Assembly: GCA_009859145.1 (NCBI GenBank)
Contig: VRVR01000060.1
Span: 1-64,000 of the forward strand
Origin: Andalucia godoyi
Lineage: Eukaryota; Discoba; Jakobea; Jakobida; Andaluciidae
Direction of reading: 5' to 3'
Length of the DNA: 64,000 bases
The position numbers and the translations under genes were made by a program. Every line of letters starts with the position of its first letter. Within the stretch, counting starts at the first letter, position 1. The notes beneath the pieces were generated by a model, which was not told where the DNA came from, searched no databases, and was given only the letters and a program-made list of their open reading frames with translations. This document shows, one piece after another, positions 30,052-39,900 of the stretch.

Positions 30052-32733
30052 ATGAAAGAACAACCATTGTCTGATGTTCTCCGGGAACTAAAGAGAAAGT
30101 GCATAGTCCCAATAGTTGATAAAACGAATGGTGGACAGGTGTGGAAGACTTCAACTCATCGGTACACGCTGGATAATAGCAGGAAAATTGCAGTGTATGC
30201 GTTCCAGAAAGAGTTCCAGTGTGTCCACACGTTTGAAGGTCACTCAAGCGCGGTATGCAATGTTGTTATTTCCCCTGATGGACTACGCATTGTCTCCAGA
30301 TCGGATGACAAGACCGTGAAGGTGTGGCAAGACGGACAATGCGTCCAGACGCTGGACGGACATTCCAGTTTTGTGTGTTGTGTTGCGCTCTCGCCTGACG
30401 GGAACCGTATTGCCACCGGATCGGATGACAGGACTGTGAAGGTGTGGCAAGACGGACAATGCGTCCAGACGCTGAACGGACATTCCAGTTCTGTGTGTTG
30501 TGTTTCTTTTTCGCCTGACGGAAACCGTATTGCCACCGGATCGAAAGACAGGACTGTGAAGGTGTGGCAAGACGGACAATGCATCCAGACGCTGAGCGGG
30601 CATTCGGGACGTGGCTCTTGTGTTTCTTTTTCGCCTGACGGAAACCGTATTGCCACCGGATCGAACGACAGGACCGTGAAAGTGTGGCAAGACGGAGTGT
30701 GTGTCCAGACGTTTGTAGGCCACTCTAGCGGGGTATGCAGTATTGCATTTTCGCCGGATGGAATGCGTATTGCCACCGGATCGGCTGATAAGACCGTGAA
30801 AGTGTGGGAAGACGGACAGTGCGTCCAGACGTTTGAAGATCACACCAACTCGGTGTATAGTGTTGCGTTTTCGCCTGATGGAAAGCGTATTGCTTCCGGA
30901 TCTGCTGATAAGACCGTGAAAGTGTGGAAAGATGAACAGTGCGTCCAGACGTTTGAAGGTCACACCAGCGCGGTGTACAGTGTTGCTTTTTCGCCGGATG
31001 GAATGCGTATTGCTTCCGGATCGGATGACAAGACTGTGAAAGTGTGGGATTTGCCATTCGATCTGAAATATACTGCTACCATTCCTACTCATTCGCCTCT
31101 TGTTACATTCGCCGTTTCAACCGACCCTGATTGTTTCGCGTCAGTTCACCAGGATGGCGATATTTTCGTCTGGAAGAAAGACACGTGTGTTTACACCGTG
31201 TCTTTGCGCGATGTCGACTGGATGGCTTTTTGCAGTTCCTCCATCTTGATGGGTGAGCAGACCAATGGCAAAGCATTCGTTATCGAGAATGGTCGTCTAA
31301 TTTGGAATGATGCTGCGCATAACAGCACCTTTGTAAGATCTGCGTTGTTGAAAATCAAGACAGCAAACCAGTCGGAAAACGACTGTGTTTTTGGAGAGGG
31401 TGCGAGTTCATTGCGTTTGGCAGAGGAAAGGTGCGATCGGATAAGATGCCAAGAAGAGATGGAGGCTGTCCAATTGCGAAAATCCGCGGAAGCAAGCGTT
31501 GCAGCTGCAAAGGAAATGTCGACCTCGCTTCGCGCATACATTTTGTCGCTCGAATCCGCGCTTGATCGCGTTCATTTCGACTTTGACTTCTTTGCTGAAA
31601 AACTGGATCGTCGAGATCTGTCCGAAATCGTGGAGACATCGTTAACGAGCATTCGCACAGTGCAGAAATTTTGTTCGCTGGAGTTAAAGAAATTCTTTCC
31701 CACACCAACAGACGAAAACGCGTACTCGAGGGAGTCGATTGCAGTCGGCGAAATGGTAGCGTATGGCGGCCAAGGAGTAGTGCACAAGTGTATTGTCAAT
31801 AACCGTGTCGCAGCATTGAAAGAGCCTGTGTTCCGGCAAGTGGTGAAAGCGAATGGAATCACTGTTTCGGCGTCGGAAACCAATCGTCGCTCTGCGTTCG
31901 AGTCGTTGCGAAATGAATACGAGGCATTGTGCGCCATTTCTAGCCCGAACGTTGTCCGTCCTGTTGCGTTGCTTGTCGAGGATGGAACCAATGAATTGGC
32001 AGGTTTTTTGCAACAGTTGTGCTCGGAGGGCGATCTTGTTTCTTATTTGAAGCGCGTACGTTCCCACGATGTTTTGTCAGACAATCGGTTGTTTAGGATC
32101 GCTTTGCAAGTGGCTCTGGGACTGTCTGCGGTCCGTTCCGCAGGATTTGTTCATCGCGATGTCAAGGCGTGTAACTTTCTCGTGTGTTTAGATGAGCAGG
32201 GTAGTGAGATTGTGAAGATTGGTGATCTCGGGACTGCGGACTTTTCGGAGTACAATCAGAACCACACAATGCCGATTGGCACGACCGGTGAATTTCGACC
32301 GACGTCGCGGTACGCATCGCCGGAGTACGTCGGTGGCAAAGTTCTTCGAGCAAAGTATCAACAGTCGGTATCGCATGATCTGTGGGGATACGGCCATGTG
32401 TTGTACGAATGCGCGACGGGAAAGATTCCGTACTACGAAGAAGAAGAAGATCGCGACGCTGAAGACCGTATTCGAGATGGAGAGACTCCGACATGGCCTC
32501 TCGATTCGAAAGTTCCCGACTGGTTGAAATCGCTTTGTGAGAAGTGCTGGACGACTTCTCCCGAAATGCGGCTCGCGGCGTTTCCTTGTCAGTTCCAGTC
32601 GATTGTGCTCGACCTTTGCCGTATGGACCCCGAAACTGCAAAAGGCGTGATGATCGACCTTGCACGATTCGAACGAGCGGAGATCCGGGATATTTTCGTC
32701 ACTGCTTCTCCGTTTCTTGCTTCCGGGGATTAA
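30052..32733 (+). CDS. WD40 repeat / coiled coil / tyrosine-kinase-like protein kinase
   Basis: 893 residues from the ATG at 30052, chosen because it follows the C/T-rich leader. Residues about 57-336 are seven near-identical 40-residue WD40 repeats (GHSS...FSPDG.RIATGS.D.TVKVW), followed by one or two degenerate blades, enough for a propeller. Residues about 440-545 are a charged, probably coiled-coil linker. Residues about 565-870 are a protein kinase: Gly-rich loop YGGQGVV (near 571), Lys590, HRDVKACN with Asp703, DLG with Asp725 in place of DFG, and a DLWGYG block. The HRDVK.CNFLV pattern and overall layout suggest a TKL-type kinase. All core catalytic residues are present. The propeller is probably a sensor or scaffold, as in NLR-like and HET-E-type WD40 proteins. 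Confidence 0.88.
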   Translation: MKEQPLSDVLRELKRKCIVPIVDKTNGGQVWKTSTHRYTLDNSRKIAVYAFQKEFQCVHTFEGHSSAVCNVVISPDGLRIVSRSDDKTVKVWQDGQCVQTLDGHSSFVCCVALSPDGNRIATGSDDRTVKVWQDGQCVQTLNGHSSSVCCVSFSPDGNRIATGSKDRTVKVWQDGQCIQTLSGHSGRGSCVSFSPDGNRIATGSNDRTVKVWQDGVCVQTFVGHSSGVCSIAFSPDGMRIATGSADKTVKVWEDGQCVQTFEDHTNSVYSVAFSPDGKRIASGSADKTVKVWKDEQCVQTFEGHTSAVYSVAFSPDGMRIASGSDDKTVKVWDLPFDLKYTATIPTHSPLVTFAVSTDPDCFASVHQDGDIFVWKKDTCVYTVSLRDVDWMAFCSSSILMGEQTNGKAFVIENGRLIWNDAAHNSTFVRSALLKIKTANQSENDCVFGEGASSLRLAEERCDRIRCQEEMEAVQLRKSAEASVAAAKEMSTSLRAYILSLESALDRVHFDFDFFAEKLDRRDLSEIVETSLTSIRTVQKFCSLELKKFFPTPTDENAYSRESIAVGEMVAYGGQGVVHKCIVNNRVAALKEPVFRQVVKANGITVSASETNRRSAFESLRNEYEALCAISSPNVVRPVALLVEDGTNELAGFLQQLCSEGDLVSYLKRVRSHDVLSDNRLFRIALQVALGLSAVRSAGFVHRDVKACNFLVCLDEQGSEIVKIGDLGTADFSEYNQNHTMPIGTTGEFRPTSRYASPEYVGGKVLRAKYQQSVSHDLWGYGHVLYECATGKIPYYEEEEDRDAEDRIRDGETPTWPLDSKVPDWLKSLCEKCWTTSPEMRLAAFPCQFQSIVLDLCRMDPETAKGVMIDLARFERAEIRDIFVTASPFLASGD
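30220..31059 (+). repeat. Seven tandem 120-bp WD40-coding units
   Basis: Units begin at 30220, 30340, 30460, 30580, 30700, 30820 and 30940, each starting with a TGYRTCCAGACG-like sequence and exactly 120 bp long. Units 2-4 are especially alike at the DNA level, including silent positions, which points to recent duplication or gene conversion. This periodicity also creates long but meaningless open frames on the opposite strand. Confidence 0.95.
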
Positions 32734-33409
32734 AAATAACAAATTTCATTTGTTTTCAATCCTTGGCAAAGTGTGGTCTAGGCCGATGATGCTCTGAAAG
32801 TTTTCATCAAAAAAATTACTTTCTAGAAGTGCCCCAGCATCGCGGGCTGCGTCTTGTTACAAGTCCGCCCTTCTCCCGTCTGGAGTCTGTAAATGGAGGT
32901 GGTGTCGAGAACTTTGTATTTCCTGAAGTTGTTTGTAAACTATGTTGCGCATTTGATGAATACTCCATCGATTTGATCCGGGAGATTGACGAATCTCTGA
33001 AAAGTGAAAACGGGACCGCAAAACTGTTGTAAACCTGCAAAGTTTGCCGAATGTCGAGCGCTTCTGAAACCGTGAGCAGGAAAATCGAAATTTCAGCTTC
33101 TCGGATGCAGATCTTCTTTTCTTCAATTTCTTCATTCGCTTGGCTTCAAAGTGGATGAACTGAATCTGACATCGCATACTTCTAAGAACGACGCATCGAA
33201 CGATGTAACATGCCACGATGATCCAGATGAGAGCGACATCCATTCCATCGAAGGTGTTGCTGATGACAGTGCCATTCAAGAAGACACAGAAGGCGAATCT
33301 TCCCAAGCAAATTCTCGTTCTGAAAATTCACTGGAATCCTTGTATAATTTAGTACAATTATTTGCTCTGATTACAGTTTTCCGGGAACGTCTCTGTCCTT
33401 TTTCCAGCG
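32734..33409. other. Region with weak coding relics
   Basis: Between the kinase stop and the next pseudogene are short plus-strand frames at 32829-33032 and 33151-33417. The latter is acidic and Ser/Asp/Glu-rich and lacks an ATG. They may be upstream pieces of the pseudogene at 33410. No gene can be supported. Confidence 0.35.
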
Positions 33410-33900
33410 ATGAATGAAAATGAATCGAAACAAAAGAAGAATTGTCTCGTTCAGTGGGCGCTTCGGAATATCCACAACAAAGACATTCCTGAAACGTTAT
33501 TGGAATTTATTGAGCCTTTTGTATTGGATCCAAAGCACTTGTCTGGTGTTCATGACATGATCAAAAAAACATCGTTTGATTTCTGACGAATTGGTACACA
33601 ACAACAAAGAATTTGAACTTCACGAAGCATGGAAAAGAAAGAAATTATGCGATGAAGACTGGGAGAACCTTCGCGGACGGTCCTCTTCGCTTCTTGTTTT
33701 CTACCATTGTCACACCATTCGACATGGTCTACGCAGTTTGGGCAAGACAAGCAAGGAACCATGTTCCTGGTCATTTTGAACCCGTTTTTGAGTGTAAACC
33801 AGGACAAAAAGTCAAGACTGCACGTGCGAAACAAGTCGGAAATGGAAACAACATCTCCTTCCTAATTAGAAAAACACTCAATATTTGCAATGTAACATCT
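33410..33900 (+). pseudogene. Frameshifted unknown gene
   Basis: An ATG at 33410 gives 58 residues (MNENESKQKK onward) that stop at 33584-33586. The next frame continues with coding-like sequence from about 33576, and a third frame takes over near 33665 and runs to about 33900, where it meets the end of the convergent helicase gene. Two frameshifts would join these into about 160 residues. No domain recognised. Confidence 0.45.
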
Positions 33901-36900
33901 ACGCAGGCAAAATCACTTCCAAATATCCCACTACCGCGGGCCTTACTGGACAGTTTGGTCTACCGCAAAGCAAACAACGTATCACCGGGACCTTTGCCAC
34001 TTTCTGCACGCGTCTCGCAATTTCCTGCTGCATAGCTTCCATTTCCTTCTTCACCGTTTCGACATCTCTCTTTGTTTTCTTGGCCACTTCGCGAGCAATC
34101 TCTTCATCTGCTTCTTCCTTCATCAGTCGATTCACAGCGTCATCACGGTTCATTCCAAGGTGCAAAAGTGCACCACGCAATCCATCTTGCAGCCATGACG
34201 GTGCAACCGGAGAAACATCCGCATTCAAGCGACTTTTTTCCGTTTCCTCCTTGATATCTTCATCGTGGGATTTCACTTCCGTGGACTTTGCGATCTCAAA
34301 CTTTGACAGCAACGAGGGCGGGCTAACTTGCTGTTGCAGCTGTTGCGCTTGTGGTAGAATGCTGGGCAGCTCCGTGTGTGCCGAAGATGAACCACGCTTC
34401 CGTCGTTCTTGAAGAAATTGCAACATGGGCTGCGATACGTGATCTGACTTCACAGGAGTCACATCATCGTCCTCGTCGACTGACATCGATACGCTGATGG
34501 TGTGCTGCTCAACTTTCTTCGCGATTGTTTCGACATCCCGGCCATTTGCCCAGTTTGGCGTCTTGACAAGTTCGACAAAAATTTCTTGGGCTTTTGCGAT
34601 TGCACCTGCGTCCATCTTGAAGGAAACAGTCTGCAATTTCTTATCGAGGAGTTGGACACATTGCTCCTCAGTCAACGGTTTGAACAAAATTTGTTCTTGG
34701 AATCGACTTTTCAGTCCTGGATTCGTTTCCAACAGTTCGTCAATTTCCTTTTCATACCCAGCAAGAATCACCACCATTTTGCCCATGTACCTTGGATCCG
34801 TTAGCATCGACAGCAGCTGCTCGAGGGCTTCCGTACAGTACGGGCTCTTGCTTGGATGCAATCCATAGGCTTCGTCAATAAAGAGAACACGACCAAGTGC
34901 ACGGTCCATGACAGCCTCTGTTTTTGGTCTCGTCTGCCCGACAAAGGAGCCGATCAAATCCTTTGGAGTAACTTCTTCCACGTCCGCAGATGACAAAAGG
35001 TCAAGCGTGTAAAAGAATTCACCCATCTTTCTTGCAACAGTTGTCTTCCCCGTTCCAGGGGGCCCCACAAACCTAAAATTCAAGAACAACTTAGAAATGG
35101 GATCAACTCCTTTGTCCCTCCAGAAATCCACCGTTTGTTTCATGGCGATCATCGTTGTACGAATGCCATCACTTCCTACCAAACCCGCAAGGATGGCCTC
35201 CAAGGATCGACGGGGCGGGGCGCCAGCAACAAAATCTTCTTCCAAAAGAACTTTGCTCTGATTCACCGACTCTGCAACAGACATGTTTTTGCACCGTTTG
35301 GCGCAGTTTTCCCTGGCTTTCGAAAGCAGATTGTCCACGGCACCACCGTTTCCGAAGTTCGGCTTACACCTCAGCTTCTTCAGTTCCTCGATTGCCACTC
35401 GCTGAGCGTTTGTCGATACAGAGATACCCAGCTGCTGCACCTTGTTGTTCAAGATCCGGAGTAATTCGTCGTCGGTGAAATCTGCAAAGTAGAACGCCTT
35501 TTCGAGTGGGAAACGGCGTGCAAGACCAGGATTCGATACACGAAGAAGATGTTCCATTTCTTCACGATACCCACAGAGAACCACACATCGGTCTTCACTG
35601 GCCGTATTTTGCACCTCAGCCACGATAGTGTCAATCACTCCGACCTTGTACGGATCTGGAGTACTTCCTGTGATATTGCTGTTCTTGCCACCAGCGATCG
35701 GACAAAGCCCGTAGGCTTCGTCAATCACCAAAACACAACCTTCGGCCGCCTTCAGAATCGCCTTGGTCTGCTGTTCCGAAACACCCAATGCTCCACCGAG
35801 AAAATCGGCAGGTTTCTTAATGATCAAGTCACCCTTGCTAAGAAGACCAAGACTGCAGACGATTTCTCCAAACAGCTTTGCAACCGTCGTCTTCCCGGTT
35901 CCCGGACTCCCGAGAAATACCCGGTTGAGAAAGAAATCGGCCAGTTTTTCTTCCTTCTGTTCTCGAACGTAATTTCCTGCAATCTCTCTTGCCAAGCCAC
36001 GAATCGCGTCCTTTACCTCGCCAAGTCCTTCCATTGCTTCCAATCGACGCCAAGCAGGAATGTCATCCAATACTGGCGGTCCGTCAATCCCTACCACATC
36101 CGACATGGCAATAAACCATTCGTCCGGAAATTCGTTTTTCGAACGCAAGCTGATAATTCTACGACTCTGTCGTTGCAACACTTTCTCGATTGCATTCTCG
36201 ACAGCCCTCGCATTACCAAACCCTTCACGTCCACGAAGATAGCCAACACGACGAGAGAGAATGCGCATGATCTTTTCATCATCCACGTGATATCTGCCAT
36301 TCTGCTGCTTGGACAGATATCCTTTGGCAATAGCCAGCAATTCGGAATCGTCGAAGTCGGAAATGTCGAAAACTGTTGGGAATCGCGTCGGAAGTCCTTC
36401 GTTGAATTGCAAGAGCTTGTCCATTCGACCCTTGTAACCAGCTAGCACAACGGCCATTGTGCTCCTCTTGTTCTCGACTTCTGTTAAAAGCAAATCCAAC
36501 ACTTTGCCACCTTGACGATCCTGACCAGGATTAAGTTGATAAGCTTCGTCGATGAACAAAACACCTCCCTTCTCCACAGCTGCAATAGCTTTTTTCAACC
36601 CATCAACGCCATCGTCAACCAATCTTGCACCCGTAGTTTCTTCAAACGCCTTGCCGGGAAAGATGCCTTGTTCCGACAAGAATTCTGAGTAAATCCGTGC
36701 GATAGTCGTTTTCCCGGTACCAGGGTTCCCGGTAAGAATGAGACTGCGGCGTCCAACGGAAGGCTTCCCGTTCGCGCTGCGAGACTTGTCAAGCAGTATT
36801 GAATCATACATGTCAAGAAACTGCGTCTTGATGGTCTCGATCCCAATTAAGTTCATCAATTTGTCAATCGCAACGCTTGCTGCACCCTTGATAGCCTTTG

Positions 36901-39900
36901 CTTCCGACCACCTTTCGAATGCACCACTCAATGATTTGCCTGACTGACTGGATGAGTCGATGGATGGAGTCGATTGTTGCTTTGCCACTGTCAAGACGTC
37001 ATCACACAACTTGTTGAACAACTCTATCACAGTCGGAGGCAGTCCAGTGATGTGCTCAAAGAATGGACCGGCCGTTTCTGTCAACAACTTTTTGGCAGCC
37101 AGCGCACATACAGCGCCTCGCAAGACGCACTCATTGTCATCATACCGTTGCAAAAGGACCGCACTGGACACAAGATCTAAAATTCCGGAGATTTGGTCGC
37201 AAGACGCAACAATCTCCTTTTTTTCGTCCAAATCATTTCGCAAACTATCGTCATTGAGTTTTGAACGACATAGCATCAAAAACAATTGCAGATTTGGTAC
37301 GGTTGCTTGACTCATCTTTCCTGCCTTTGTCAAGGCCGCCCTCCATTCGTTTTGTGCACACTTTTCAAGCACAGTCTTCATCGTGTGTGAAAGTGCACCG
37401 CGTGCAAATGGAGGACAGTCCTCGAGCTCCGTGAACTTCCAATCAGTCACAAACGACAAAATTTCGTTCTCCTTTGGCAAACCACAAAATGCAATTACAA
37501 AGGAAAGGAAATCGGCAGTATCATTAGCGTTGCGAGGCTTCGTCGACAGCAGCATGCCATTCGACGTTGACATGTCGCTTGATCGAGGTCGTGCACCGCT
37601 CTGCGCATTTTCCTTTGGACTGGCCATCGTCATACGGCCATTTCCAGTACCCTGTGCACGAGATGGCTTCTCATTGTTCCGAATAGGAGCGGAGAGTGCT
37701 TGCGCCTTACGCTGTTCGGCCTTTTCCTTCATGCTGCTGATCTTTTCGTCTGTCTGTCCGGGTAGTGACGTTCGAGCCACCCTAAGTATGCATTCTCCGA
37801 TATCTGTTTCGAGCCGTAAGCGCTCATCCTCGAGTCTCCTCCTCTCTGAAATTTCAAGGGTCTGCATTTCAGTATTAATTTTTTGCAGTTGTGCTTCTCG
37901 TTCTGCTTTTTGCATTCTATGTTCAACCTCTTCAGCGTCACGCTTGCGCTGTTCTTCCGCTTCCGCTTTCTTACGCTTTTCTTCTGCCGCCTGGATCTTC
38001 TCGCAAATCTTGCATATTGAAGGACGTCCTACGTGACACTTGAAATGCAAAGGATGACCCTTTTCACAAGTTGACCGCACATCGGAAGTGCACTTCACAC
38101 TTTCATGACCTTCCAGTCGATGACACTTGCGTCCACACTTGTGGCCACAAGTCTCAAACACATATGTGCACGCCAACAAACACCCTCCATCAGGAGCGCA
38201 TTTCTTGAAATCGTCCACCGTTTCCAAGTAGCTTAGCTGGGTCGGGTGCCTATCGCACCTCACAGGAAGGCCTCTCACAACGGACTGGCGACTGTCGTTC
38301 GAAAGAAAATTGTTAATCTTCTTCCACAGTTCTGCGCCTTTCCGGTTAGATGCATTTGTCAAGGTTTCCATGTCGCCAAACAAAATCATCCCCAATCGAG
38401 CACGCGACAGAAGCACATTCACCCGCTCAGGTTCTGCGAGAAATCCGATGGAATGTGCCGGATTGCTGCGGACCAGTGATGCAACGACAATGTCAGCCTC
38501 TTCGCCCTGGTAGTTGTCAACAGTTGCAACGTAGATTTTTGGTCGTTTGTTCGAGGAACCACCATTTTGATCTATGTTTTCGCCGGCGCGAATCAAATCC
38601 TGGGCATCCATGTCGTTGAGGCTGACATCAAATTCTGTTCTTAGAGCCGTACGAATCTTTTGCAGTTGTCCTAAATATGGAGTAAGAACAACCATTTGCT
38701 CATCGTTGTATCCTTGTTGTAACAAGTACTTGCAGGTCGCAACAACCATGCCAACTTCAAAGGTGTTTGTCTTTGAACTTCCTGTTTCTTCTCCTCTTTG
38801 TTTGATGCTCTCGTGGTCCCCTTCTCCTTGCTGGTGATTGACAAATACAACGTTCTTCAAAAGTCCTCGAACATTGGCCCGGTTAAGAACGCTGGCATCA
38901 TCTCTCAAACTTGGATATGTCAGATGTCGCACGATGTCTGCGATTTCGTTCCGCATGCGATGCTGTTTCTGCAACATCGCGTGTGGATAACAATGATCAA
39001 CAATGAGACGTTCGAATAGAGATTTGTTCAAATCTAAGCCCTGTCTCGATTCCACTTGCATTTCGTATTTGTTGACTTTCGGTCGCAGCTGAAAATGATC
39101 GCCAATCATGATGACATGTTTGGTGTTTCGCGAGAGACTCGTCAATACGTGCGATTCGAGGATTTCACCAGCTTCTTCAACAAGGAGCACACCTGCACCA
39201 ATGCTCGCCAGTTCGGAAAAGTAATTCGCTGCACCTGTTGTGGTGCAACCAATAATCCTCTTCTTCAACATGGTCTGGATGTTCGACTGTGTCTTCATCT
39301 GCCGAAAACGGGCATCAATGCCCCGCATGGCACGCAGACAACATGCCAATTGTTCGACGAGGTCCTTGACAATCTCTTCTGTCCAATCTTGGAGCTGCTT
39401 GGCGCGTTCTGCTTTCGTCATTTCCCACAACTTCAATCTATCACGAATATGACCGTACGATTCCGGAAGCGGTTTTCCAGCAACCCATTTGCCAAATAAA
39501 TCGTCATCCGCTGCCGCTTTCCCACGTTTGCCGATCACGACTCCGAAATCATCAGATTTGTGCGTTCGTAAAGGATCCAGGTCTCTTCCTTTGGACAATT
39601 CTTCCATACCCGCAACAAGATCTCTCCAGAAAATTGTGGAATGCAAATTCAGCGCACGCAATCGCTCAAACAATTCCTTGGCTTCCTCCCGCAGTTCTCG
39701 CATTTCGTCCTTCGCTTGACCATATACGCGGTTCTCTTCTTTGCTGCGCGGCACTTGCTGATCTTTCTGACGCTGCAGGCTGAGATTTGCAATGCGGTCC
39801 GTCATCTTAGAGGACGACCCAAGACGAACAATGTCTTTCTCAGCGACGCCTCGGTCGAGAAGATCCTCTAGAAACTGGTCTAAGGCATGATTGGTGTAAC

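Noticed and set aside
30240-31092. Long minus-strand open frames (178 and 269 codons) opposite the WD40 repeats
   Set aside because: They arise from the 120-bp periodicity, which repeats the same antisense codons; they have no independent coding character.
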